In this document: piece after piece, positions 5,506 to 12,015 of the stretch
How positions within the stretch are numbered: position 1 is the stretch's first letter
How the letters are laid out: every line of letters starts with the position of its first letter
Assembly (NCBI GenBank): GCA_018064385.1
Contig: JAGHVI010000082.1
Span: forward strand, 1-12,015
From: Candidatus Minthenecus merdequi
GTDB lineage: Bacteria > Bacteroidota > Bacteroidia > Bacteroidales > Paludibacteraceae
Length of the DNA: 12,015 nucleotides
Reading direction: 5' to 3'
Position numbers and translations under genes: made by a program
Notes under the pieces: generated by a model
What the model saw: the letters and a program-made list of their open reading frames with translations, nothing else
Told to the model about the DNA's origin: nothing
The model's database searches: none

Positions 5506-6771
5506 TTATCCACCGAAATTATCGTACATAATAGATTCAGGGTCAACGCCAAGGCCGTCAAGCATATTGACAACGGCTTTAGACATAGGTCCAGGACCGC
5601 ACATATAGTACTCGATATCCTCAGGAGCCTCGTGGTTCTTGAGATATGTGTCGTACATAACATTGTGAACGAAACCAGCGGTATATTTAACACCTGCCTC
5701 GTCAGCCTTAGGATCTGGACGGTCCAGGGCAAGATGGAAGTGGAAATTAGGAAACTCTTTCTCTATTCCGAGGAAGTCCTCAAGATAGAATACCTCGTTG
5801 AGGGCACGTGCGCCGTAGAAGTAGTGGAGTTCACGGTCAGTGGTATGCAGAGTCTTGGTCATGTGCATAATCTGCGCACGCAGAGGAGCCATACCGGCAC
5901 CACCGCCGACCCAAATCATTTCGTTCTTAGTATCGAAGTGTGGATGGAAATCTCCGTAAGGGCCACTCATAAGCACTTTGTCGCCTGGTTTGAGCGAGAA
6001 GATATAAGAAGAAGCGATACCTGGGTTAACATCCATGAAGCCACTGCGGTCTGGTTTGAACGGAGGAGTAGCGATACGTACGGTAAGCATAAACACATTA
6101 CCCTCGGCAGGATAATTCGCCATTGAGTAAGCACGGATTGTGTCTTCGGTGTTGACGCAACGGAGGTCGAACATCTTGAACTTTTCCCAAGCGCCTACAT
6201 ACTCAGGGGTAATGAGGTCACGGTCGTAATCAGAATACTTGATGTCGAATTTAGGAATTTTAATCTGAGCGTAAGAACCAGGAAGGAAATCCATGTGGGC
6301 ACCCTCAGGCAACTGTACCTTGAACTCCTTGATGAAAGTAGCGACATTCTTGTTTGAGATAACTGTACATTCGTATTCCTTGACACCGAGGACTGACTCA
6401 GGGACTTTCATCGAGAGGTCATTCTTGACCTTGACCTGACAGCCGAGACGCCAATGGTCTTTCATCTGTTTGCGAGAGAAATGCACGGTTTCAGTAGGGA
6501 GGATTTCGCCACCACCCTCAAGAACCTGACATTTGCACTGGCCGCAAGAGCCCTTACCGCCACAAGCGGAAGGGAGGAATGTGCCAGCGTTAGCCATAGT
6601 GCTGAGCAACGAGCCACCGGCAGGGACCTGCATAGTCTTGTCGCCATTCAGAGTGATAGTAACATCACCTGAAGCAACGAGGAATTTCTTGGCAATCAAC
6701 AGTATGATTACCAACAATATGATGACTGCCAGGAAGACAATCAAACTAGTAATTATTGCTGAACTGTTCAT
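5506..6771 (-). CDS. nqrF: Na+-translocating NADH:quinone oxidoreductase subunit F
   Basis: NqrF is the electron-input subunit: it oxidises NADH with FAD and passes electrons to a 2Fe-2S centre and on through the complex. The 421-residue protein has one N-terminal membrane helix (about 4-29), a plant-type ferredoxin domain with cluster cysteines C70, C76, C79 (CGGKGSCGQC) and C111, the FAD-binding RAYS (213-216), the NADH-binding GGGAGMAPLR (289-298) and CGPGPM (391-396), and the family C-terminus YDNFGG. I chose the ATG at 6771 over a TTG two codons upstream. Nine bases separate it from the nqrE stop. It is the last gene of the operon; no T-run terminator follows, only hairpins without T tracts. 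Length is close to that of the Vibrio protein. Confidence 0.97.
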   Translation of the reverse strand: MNSSAIITSLIVFLAVIILLVIILLIAKKFLVASGDVTITLNGDKTMQVPAGGSLLSTMANAGTFLPSACGGKGSCGQCKCQVLEGGGEILPTETVHFSRKQMKDHWRLGCQVKVKNDLSMKVPESVLGVKEYECTVISNKNVATFIKEFKVQLPEGAHMDFLPGSYAQIKIPKFDIKYSDYDRDLITPEYVGAWEKFKMFDLRCVNTEDTIRAYSMANYPAEGNVFMLTVRIATPPFKPDRSGFMDVNPGIASSYIFSLKPGDKVLMSGPYGDFHPHFDTKNEMIWVGGGAGMAPLRAQIMHMTKTLHTTDRELHYFYGARALNEVFYLEDFLGIEKEFPNFHFHLALDRPDPKADEAGVKYTAGFVHNVMYDTYLKNHEAPEDIEYYMCGPGPMSKAVVNMLDGLGVDPESIMYDNFGG

Positions 6772-6780
6772 AACCAACTA

Positions 6781-7404
6781 TTAGATTTTAAGACCAGAGA
6801 AACAAAGGAAAGCCATAGCCATCAGACCGACGGTGATGAAAGTGATACCGAGTCCACGAAGAGCACGTGGGACATTGTTGTACTCCATCTTCTCGCGGAT
6901 AGCCGCAAGACCAACGATAGCCATAATCCAACCAATACCAGAGCCAATAGCATAGAACACAACGTCAAGCATACTGGTCAAAGCTTTAGGATCTTCGGCA
7001 GCAAGGCCGACACGCTGTTGCATGAAGAGCGAAGCACCCATGATTGCGCAGTTTACGGCAATCAGAGGGAGGAAGATACCCAAAGATGCGTAGAGGGAAG
7101 GGGAGAATTTCTCGACGAACATCTCGACAATTTGCACGATAGCGGCAATAACGGCGATGAAGAGGATAAAGCTGAGGTAGCTCAAATCCACACCTTCGAC
7201 CAGCACGTTAGCCTTGAGGAGGTCGTTGAGAAGGTAGTTGACAGGAAGAGTAATAAGCAACACGAATGTCACCGCAATACCCAACATAAACGAAGTTTTT
7301 ACGTTCTTGGAGACAGCCAGATACGAACACATTCCGAGGAAGAATGCGAAAATCATGTTGTCCACAAAAATAGAACGGAAAAGAAGACTAATTGCGTGTT
7401 CCAT
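6781..7404 (-). CDS. nqrE: Na+-translocating NADH:quinone oxidoreductase subunit E
   Basis: NqrE is an integral inner-membrane subunit of 207 residues with about six hydrophobic helices, homologous to NqrD and to RnfA. The pair NqrD/NqrE holds a membrane-embedded iron-sulphur centre in known structures. The expected cysteines are present: C26 (GMCSYLA) and C119 (AVNCAIMG). Other family sequences include KNVKTSFMLGIAVTFV (34-49) and GSGIGWIMAIVGLAAIREK near the C-terminal third. It starts 5 bases after the nqrD stop and ends 9 bases before nqrF, so it is cotranscribed. Nothing is truncated. Confidence 0.97.
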   Translation of the reverse strand: MEHAISLLFRSIFVDNMIFAFFLGMCSYLAVSKNVKTSFMLGIAVTFVLLITLPVNYLLNDLLKANVLVEGVDLSYLSFILFIAVIAAIVQIVEMFVEKFSPSLYASLGIFLPLIAVNCAIMGASLFMQQRVGLAAEDPKALTSMLDVVFYAIGSGIGWIMAIVGLAAIREKMEYNNVPRALRGLGITFITVGLMAMAFLCFSGLKI

Positions 7405-7409
7405 AATGC

Positions 7410-8033
7410 TTATTCAATATCTTTGTTAATAGAACGATGTACCCAGATAACGCAAGCCACGAGGATAAGAGCCATAGAAGGCATCATCATCAGACCATTG
7501 TTCATATAGCATCCACCATTGTCAACGAACCAATTTTCAGGGATAATCTTGCAACCGAGCAAAGAGCCTGAACCAAGGAGTTCGCGGAAGAAAGAAACTA
7601 TGATAAGGATGATGGCGTAACCACAACCATTGCCAAGACCATCAAGGAAAGAATCCCAAGGCTTATTCTGCATAGCGTAAGCCTCAAGACGGCCCATAAG
7701 AATACAGTTGGTGATGATAAGGCCGATATATACTGAGAGTTGGACGCTAACGTCATAGACGAAAGCCTTCAGGAACTCAGATACTACAGTCACGAGAGCC
7801 GCAACGACAACCAACTGCACGATGATACGTACTGAGTTAGGAATAGTGTTACGGATGAGTGAGATAACGACGTTAGCCAAAGCCACGATAATGGTAACCG
7901 AAAGTCCCATGATGATGGCTGGCTTCATCTCAACTGTCACAGCAAGAGCCGAGCAGATACCCAATATCTGCATTGCGATAGGGTTGTTTTTATTCAGCGG
8001 CTCTATGAACGGATTTACTTTTTTCTCTGCCAT
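7410..8033 (-). CDS. nqrD: Na+-translocating NADH:quinone oxidoreductase subunit D
   Basis: NqrD is a 207-residue integral membrane subunit related to NqrE and RnfE. The cysteines expected to ligate the intramembrane iron-sulphur centre with NqrE are C27 (LGICSALAV) and C110 (ITNCILMGRLEAYA). The conserved segment FRELLGSGSLLG follows in the C-terminal third. Its ATG overlaps the nqrC stop by one base (TAATG), giving translational coupling, and it is preceded by a real Shine-Dalgarno sequence AGGAGGAA, unusual for this phylum. Length matches the family. Confidence 0.97.
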   Translation of the reverse strand: MAEKKVNPFIEPLNKNNPIAMQILGICSALAVTVEMKPAIIMGLSVTIIVALANVVISLIRNTIPNSVRIIVQLVVVAALVTVVSEFLKAFVYDVSVQLSVYIGLIITNCILMGRLEAYAMQNKPWDSFLDGLGNGCGYAIILIIVSFFRELLGSGSLLGCKIIPENWFVDNGGCYMNNGLMMMPSMALILVACVIWVHRSINKDIE

Positions 8034-8842
8034 TACTTGTTTCCTCCTTCATTAAGTTCAACATCTGTTGTCTCGACAGCGGCAGAATCGCCAACTGCCA
8101 AGTCACTCAGAATACCGTTTAAGAGAGTGTCAGTAACCTCTGTTGGAACGGTGAGCCACTTCTCATAGTTCTTGAGACTGCTAAGGAACATAGCCTCGAC
8201 ACCCTTTGATGTGATTGTACCACCAGAGACGGCATCAACCTGGTCTTTGCCTTCAGCGGTGTTACCTTTTTTCTCGACAGCAATTGATGCCAAGACGCCA
8301 TCACGGAGAATATGTTTGCCTACGAACTGAGCACGGAATCTTGGCAAAACGATGTTTGCGCCAAGACCTGGAGTTTCGCCATCGTGACCGAAATAAACAC
8401 CATAGATTGTGTTGCGGTCCTCGTCAAGGGCAAGATAAGCACGGATAGCGCCCCAAAGTCCGGCGCCCTTAAGAGGGATGATGTACTTCTTAGCGCCGTC
8501 AATCTCGGCAATATAGAGTGGGTATTCACCCTCGTTGGCCTTAACGTCAAAATCCTCGACAGGTCTTAATGTGTCAACAACATTACCTTCAGCGTCAAGC
8601 ATCTGGTAACCAGTGATAAACTGCTCGTAAGATGCAGCGGCATTGTCGTCAGTGTAGATTTTGTTCTCCTGGTCATTACCGAAAGTTGAGAGAGACATAA
8701 GAATCTGCTTCTTTGTATCAAGGCGAACGTTGTCAGCCTGACGGCTGTGAAGAACGCCTGAAGTGATAGAGAGGAGCAATGAAACTATCACAACGATTAC
8801 AATCATATAGATTATAACGTAACTGTTTTTACTTGTATTCAT
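8033..8842 (-). CDS. nqrC: Na+-translocating NADH:quinone oxidoreductase subunit C (FMN-bearing)
   Basis: NqrC carries a covalently bound FMN that relays electrons on the outer face of the membrane. The 269-residue protein has one N-terminal membrane anchor (about 8-28) and a soluble FMN-binding domain. Family motifs include GLWGAIRAYLAL (128-139) and HDGETPGLGA (153-162). The flavinylation motif reads D203-A-V-S-G-G-T209 followed by ITS; T209 is the predicted phosphoester-linked FMN acceptor. The common form is SGAT, here SGGT. Attachment needs the transferase ApbE, not encoded in this window. Residues 232-269 form an acidic, low-complexity tail. It begins 12 bases after nqrB with a strong GGAGGAGG ribosome-binding site in the gap. 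Confidence 0.97.
   Translation of the reverse strand: MNTSKNSYVIIYMIVIVVIVSLLLSITSGVLHSRQADNVRLDTKKQILMSLSTFGNDQENKIYTDDNAAASYEQFITGYQMLDAEGNVVDTLRPVEDFDVKANEGEYPLYIAEIDGAKKYIIPLKGAGLWGAIRAYLALDEDRNTIYGVYFGHDGETPGLGANIVLPRFRAQFVGKHILRDGVLASIAVEKKGNTAEGKDQVDAVSGGTITSKGVEAMFLSSLKNYEKWLTVPTEVTDTLLNGILSDLAVGDSAAVETTDVELNEGGNK
8041..8048 (-). promoter_or_regulatory. Shine-Dalgarno sequence of nqrD
   Basis: On the minus strand AGGAGGAA lies 7 bases before the nqrD ATG, inside the last codons of nqrC (encoding GGN). Most leaders in this window are A-rich without such a motif. Confidence 0.65.
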
Positions 8843-8844
8843 AG

Positions 8845-8854
8845 TTCCTCCTCC
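8845..8854 (-). promoter_or_regulatory. Shine-Dalgarno sequence of nqrC
   Basis: On the minus strand GGAGGAGGAA fills the 12-base gap between the nqrB stop and the nqrC ATG. It fixes the nqrC start and is stronger than any other leader seen in the window. Confidence 0.7.
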
Positions 8855-10024
8855 TTATTTATTGATTGCACGTTTCATACGACGATTGATGTTAGCTTGA
8901 ACCACGCACCAGTCGATGAGACATCCGAAGATATTCATCAGCAGGATGGCGAGCATCATACCTTCGGCGTAACCAGGGTTGAGCACACGGATAACGATAG
9001 CCATAAAACCAATGAGCAGACCATAAATCCACTTACCAGTCTCGGTGCGAGCTGAAGTTACAGGGTCAGTAGCCATAAAGACAGCACCGAAGGCGAAACC
9101 GCCGAGAACAAGGTGCATGAACCAAGGCAACTGTGCTGCAGCATTGTCGGCAGGTCCCCAAGCGTTGAATGCCATTGCGGTGAGAGCACCACCAACGAAC
9201 ACTGAAAGCATTGTCTTCCAAGAAGCCACGCCAGTGCAGAGCAGGATTGCGGCACCAATCAAGATGCAGAGAGCAGAAGTTTCGCCGACGGAGCCAGGAA
9301 TGAAACCCATAAAAGCGTCAAAGAAAGTGACATCTGGCTGGGTGCCTGTGGCAACCTGACCGAGAGGGGTTGCGCAAGAGAAGCTGTCAATAGCCTCACC
9401 GCCCCATCCGAAAGCGTCGCCTGTGCGAACCCATACTTTATCGCCGGACATCTTTGAAGGGTAAGAGAAGAAGAGGAAAGCTCGAGTTACGAGAGCTACG
9501 TTAAAGATGTTGTAGCCTGTACCACCGAAGACTTCTTTAGCGAAGATAACAGCAAAAGCAGTAGCGATTGCAATCATCCAGAGAGGAGTGTCAACAGGGA
9601 CGATAAGAGGGATGATAAAACCAGTTACGAGGAAGCCCTCCTGAATCTCCTCCTTTTTCCACTGAGCCACGGTAAACTCGATACCGAGGCCTACAATGTA
9701 GGAAACCAGCACTATAGGAAGGACAGCGAGGAAACCGAACCAGAATTGCATCCAGAAACCAGCTTCAACCCCAATAGCCTGGAAGTGCTGAGCACCCGTG
9801 TTCCACATACCGAACAGCATACATGGAACAAGAGCAATCACCACCATAATCATCGTACGTTTGGAATCGTTGACATCGTGAATGTGGACACCAGACTTTG
9901 CAGTGTCGTTAGGTATCAGCATAAACGATTTGAAACCATCATACAATGAATGTAGTGCCGACAATTTGCCGCCCTCCGAGAAGGTAGGCTCCATCTTGTC
10001 GAACATTTTTGTAATGAAGTTCAT
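8855..10024 (-). CDS. nqrB: Na+-translocating NADH:quinone oxidoreductase subunit B (FMN-bearing)
   Basis: NqrB is the main membrane subunit; it carries covalent FMN, binds riboflavin with its partners and takes part in sodium translocation and quinone reduction. The 389-residue protein starts with a soluble stretch of about 55 residues, then about ten hydrophobic helices, and ends in a basic tail (NRRMKRAINK). The flavinylation motif is D213-SFSCAT219-PL, with T219 the FMN acceptor. The strongly conserved KEVFGGTGYNIFN (163-175) and LVTRAFLFFSYP (178-189) are intact, as is FMATDPVTSARTETGKWIYG (316-335). It lies 56 bases after nqrA, the widest gap in the operon, with an A/T-rich leader and no clear internal promoter. 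Confidence 0.97.
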   Translation of the reverse strand: MNFITKMFDKMEPTFSEGGKLSALHSLYDGFKSFMLIPNDTAKSGVHIHDVNDSKRTMIMVVIALVPCMLFGMWNTGAQHFQAIGVEAGFWMQFWFGFLAVLPIVLVSYIVGLGIEFTVAQWKKEEIQEGFLVTGFIIPLIVPVDTPLWMIAIATAFAVIFAKEVFGGTGYNIFNVALVTRAFLFFSYPSKMSGDKVWVRTGDAFGWGGEAIDSFSCATPLGQVATGTQPDVTFFDAFMGFIPGSVGETSALCILIGAAILLCTGVASWKTMLSVFVGGALTAMAFNAWGPADNAAAQLPWFMHLVLGGFAFGAVFMATDPVTSARTETGKWIYGLLIGFMAIVIRVLNPGYAEGMMLAILLMNIFGCLIDWCVVQANINRRMKRAINK

Positions 10025-10080
10025 AATGTTTATTGTGTTGTTGTTTATTACTTAAAGATAATGTGTGCTTTTGGAATGTG

Positions 10081-11433
10081 TTATTCAAGTTCCTTACGCA
10101 TAAAGTCGAGAGCCTCGCGGACAATCTTTTGAGTTTCAATCTTAGAGGTGCAGACAAACTCGCAAAGTGCGAAATCCTCAGGAGCGACCTCATAAGCACC
10201 AAGTTGTTCCATCTTGTCGATGTTGCGAGTAATCATAGCCTTGCAGAGCTGCTCAGGGAAGATGTCCATAGGGAAGACCTTGTCGTACTCGCCGCTCATG
10301 ATGAAGGCGCGCTCAGAGCCGAGCATGCGTGCGTCGAACCTGTAGGTCTTTTTAGGACTAAGGCACGATAAGAGACGCGAGCAATAGAGACGTGAAGCTG
10401 AAAACTTGTTGAAACGAGGCATCATCCAACCGAAAAGTTCATCTTCGTGGTCACCTTCGGCGATAACGTTGACGCAGTCTGCCATTGGGGAGAGGAAGTC
10501 CTCGTTGGTTGCCTTGAGGCCTGTCAGTACGTTGCCGTTGATGATTCGGATGTTTTCGTCGGCGTTGATGTTGTCCTTGACGATTGAGCCAATCTGGCAG
10601 CAGCCGATGGCTTTGACGTAACAAGGAGTTTTGACTTTAGGACCGGCTACGGCTATGGTTTGCATCCAGTCTGACTTTCCCGTGTTCGCATAACGTCCGA
10701 TGAGAGCCACGGCAAACATAGGAACGGTCCATACGACTTCGCCTTTATTCACTGGGTTGAGGTGGTTGATGTGTACACCAACATTGCTTGCAGGGTGAAC
10801 GCCTGCGAACTCGTTAACCTCAACGCCCTTCATATTGCGGAGTTCACTGCAAGTTGAAGGAGCAATGCTGTAGTAGGTTTTTGCGATGCGTACCAGGACG
10901 TCAAGACCAGCCTGGATGTTGGCAGCTTCGTCCTTGTAAACGAAATTGTAGTCAGCGCCGAGAGGAGCGGTATTGAAAGCCGAGACAAAAATTGCCTTAG
11001 GCATAACCTCTGGGTTAGCCACAACGTCGTAAGGACGTTGATGAATGAGGGCAGAGAAACCGAGTTCACAAAGAACGGCGATAGTTTCGTCAGCACTTTT
11101 TGTGTTGAGCGAAGGCATATCGGCACGTTGTTCAGCAGCGTCATTACGTTCGATAACGATGCTGAGCAGCTTGCGACGTTCACCGCGAACAACCGATTTC
11201 ACTTGGCCACAAACAGGAGAAACCACCTTAAGAGCAGGGTGGTTCTTGTCAAAAAGGACAGGAGTACCGATTGAGACCTGGTCACCCTCTTTGACAGCGA
11301 GTTTTGGAGCGAGACCGACATATTGGTCAGGGACAATAGCAATCTCCTTCGACATAATAGTCTGAGAGAGACGCTCTTCCGCCTTACCGCCAATCTTGAT
11401 GTCAAGACCTCGCTTGATTTTGATTGTGTTCAT
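10081..11433 (-). CDS. nqrA: Na+-translocating NADH:quinone oxidoreductase subunit A
   Basis: NqrA is the hydrophilic cytoplasmic subunit without a cofactor, associated with the ubiquinone-binding side of the complex. The protein has 450 residues, the usual length. The N-terminal region starts MNTIKIKRGLDIKIGG and holds a lipoyl/barrel-sandwich-like segment at about 48-84 (VKEGDQVSIGTPVLFD, then SPVCGQVKSVVRG). The C-terminal part ends with the family signature GAYEVAPEDFALCEFVC (412-428) with C424 and C428. No membrane helix is seen. It is the first gene of nqrABCDEF, with a Bacteroidota -7 element about 70 bases upstream. All six genes are complete and in standard order. Confidence 0.97.
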   Translation of the reverse strand: MNTIKIKRGLDIKIGGKAEERLSQTIMSKEIAIVPDQYVGLAPKLAVKEGDQVSIGTPVLFDKNHPALKVVSPVCGQVKSVVRGERRKLLSIVIERNDAAEQRADMPSLNTKSADETIAVLCELGFSALIHQRPYDVVANPEVMPKAIFVSAFNTAPLGADYNFVYKDEAANIQAGLDVLVRIAKTYYSIAPSTCSELRNMKGVEVNEFAGVHPASNVGVHINHLNPVNKGEVVWTVPMFAVALIGRYANTGKSDWMQTIAVAGPKVKTPCYVKAIGCCQIGSIVKDNINADENIRIINGNVLTGLKATNEDFLSPMADCVNVIAEGDHEDELFGWMMPRFNKFSASRLYCSRLLSCLSPKKTYRFDARMLGSERAFIMSGEYDKVFPMDIFPEQLCKAMITRNIDKMEQLGAYEVAPEDFALCEFVCTSKIETQKIVREALDFMRKELE

Positions 11434-11501
11434 ATTTTTATGTTAGTAATAGAAATCGCACACTAAAAGTGGCATAGTCAGAGGCCACACCTAAGCGAGT
11501 G

Positions 11502-11509
11502 CAAAGTTA
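11502..11509 (-). promoter_or_regulatory. Probable -7 element of the nqr operon promoter
   Basis: The minus strand reads TAACTTTG (11509-11502), matching TAnnTTTG. A good -33 TTG is missing; the nearest candidate at the 20-base spacing is GTG (11532-11530). Start of transcription would be near 11495, giving a leader of about 60 bases that contains a short GTGGC/GCCAC hairpin (11469-11488). Confidence 0.6.
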
Positions 11510-11591
11510 GTAATTTTTTTTCGATTTTACACTACTTTGTCTAAAGAAATATTTTTTCTTTTTTCGGGCAGAAAAAATGGATTTTTTTTCG

Positions 11592-11599
11592 TAACTTTG
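11592..11599 (+). promoter_or_regulatory. Probable -7 element of the aroQ promoter
   Basis: TAACTTTG (11592-11599) matches TAnnTTTG and lies 36 bases before the aroQ ATG. No TTG is seen at the 20-base spacing. It is divergent from the nqr promoter; the DNA between the two -7 elements is very T/A-rich. Confidence 0.55.
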
Positions 11600-11635
11600 C
11601 ACCCAAATTGCAAAATATAGAAAAATCTATCCAAC

Positions 11636-12015
11636 ATGATTTTCACCATAATCAATGGTCCTAATTTAAACCTTGTAGGCACACGGCAGTCTAACATTTA
11701 CGGAACGGTATCAATGGATGAGTTTCTGAGCAGGCTGACAGAACGTTATCCTGATGTAAAATTTGTTTTTCGCCAAAGCAATGTTGAGGGCGAAATCGTT
11801 AATTACATACAAGAAGCTGCCGCCACTGATGGCATAATCCTAAACGCCGGGGGGTACACGCACACTTCTGTGGCAATCCCTGACGCTGTCTCGTCTGTCA
11901 GCGTTCCTACTGTCGAGGTGCACATTTCCAACATTCTAGCTCGTGAACCTGAGCGTCACGTCTCGCTGTTGTCAAAAACGGTTATTGGTTCAATTATGGG
12001 ATTTGGGCTTGAGTC
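11636..12015 (+). CDS. aroQ: 3-dehydroquinate dehydratase, type II (partial, C-terminus off the right edge)
   Basis: AroQ removes water from 3-dehydroquinate to give 3-dehydroshikimate, the third step of the shikimate pathway. 126 codons are visible; the family is about 140-150 residues, so roughly the last 15-25 are missing. Motifs in order: IINGPNLNLVGTR (5-17) with the catalytic-lid R17, IYG with catalytic Y22, QSNVEGE (47-53), LNAGGYTHTS (69-78) with substrate-binding N70 and H76, VEVHISN (93-99) with H96, and RE..RH (103-108). The family often has SNHEG and NPGA; here they read SNVEG and NAGG. The start at 11636 places the first family strand at residue 2. It is divergent from nqrA; no pathway link between the two is evident. 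Confidence 0.95.
   Translation, partial: MIFTIINGPNLNLVGTRQSNIYGTVSMDEFLSRLTERYPDVKFVFRQSNVEGEIVNYIQEAAATDGIILNAGGYTHTSVAIPDAVSSVSVPTVEVHISNILAREPERHVSLLSKTVIGSIMGFGLE

Noticed and set aside
6772..6777. TTG two codons upstream as the nqrF start
   Set aside because: An ATG follows directly at 6771 and there is no ribosome-binding reason to prefer TTG.
5632..11365. Long plus-strand frames opposite nqrA-F (up to 164 codons) and alternative minus-strand frames inside them
   Set aside because: They overlap strongly conserved subunits completely, have no family motifs, and look like codon-bias shadows.
11434..11635. Riboswitch or small ORF between nqrA and aroQ
   Set aside because: Only T/A-rich DNA, two -7 elements and a five-pair hairpin are visible; no conserved aptamer pattern or coding frame was recognised.

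Overview
The window reads as chromosomal DNA of a Bacteroidota (Bacteroidales-type) bacterium. The evidence is the repeated promoter pattern TAnnTTTG (seen as TACCTTTG or TAACTTTG), several with TTG or TTTG about 20 bases upstream, the A-rich rather than Shine-Dalgarno leaders of most genes, and gene content typical of that phylum (six-gene Na+-NQR operon, viroplasmin-type RNase H, PerR next to rubrerythrin). I cannot name a genus.

Layout. Bases 1-3876, minus strand: a tight three-gene unit transcribed leftward. It holds a short-chain dehydrogenase, an RNase H1-like protein with a viroplasmin domain that starts at GTG inside the dehydrogenase gene, and a very large MscS-family mechanosensitive channel that runs off the left edge. 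The channel gene has no stop in the window, so it is easily missed; it fills bases 1-2519. Bases 3877-4022: divergent promoters and a candidate PerR operator. Bases 4023-5057, plus strand: a PerR-type Fur regulator, a rubrerythrin with an N-terminal rubredoxin domain, and a terminator. Bases 5144-5313: a promoter, a CAU-anticodon tRNA and a strong terminator. Bases 5314-5505: non-coding, with nested inverted repeats. Bases 5506-11433, minus strand: complete nqrABCDEF operon for the Na+-translocating NADH:quinone oxidoreductase. Bases 11434-11635: divergent promoter region. Bases 11636-12015, plus strand: aroQ (type II 3-dehydroquinate dehydratase), cut by the right edge.

How the genes work together. 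perR and rbr form a peroxide-defence unit: the metal-dependent repressor probably controls itself and the peroxide-reducing rubrerythrin. The nqr operon builds the respiratory sodium pump; all the flavin and iron-sulphur signature residues I looked for are present, while the flavin transferase ApbE and any accessory NqrM are not in the window. The dehydrogenase/RNase H-like/MscS unit has no obvious pathway logic. Its most unusual member is the RNase H-like protein: the family fold is easily recognised, but all four DEDD catalytic carboxylates appear substituted or lost. I did not find a convincing entirely new system. The best leads are this apparently inactive RNase H homologue, the structured 140-base intergenic element after the tRNA, the predicted PerR operator, and the unusual tRNA D-arm.
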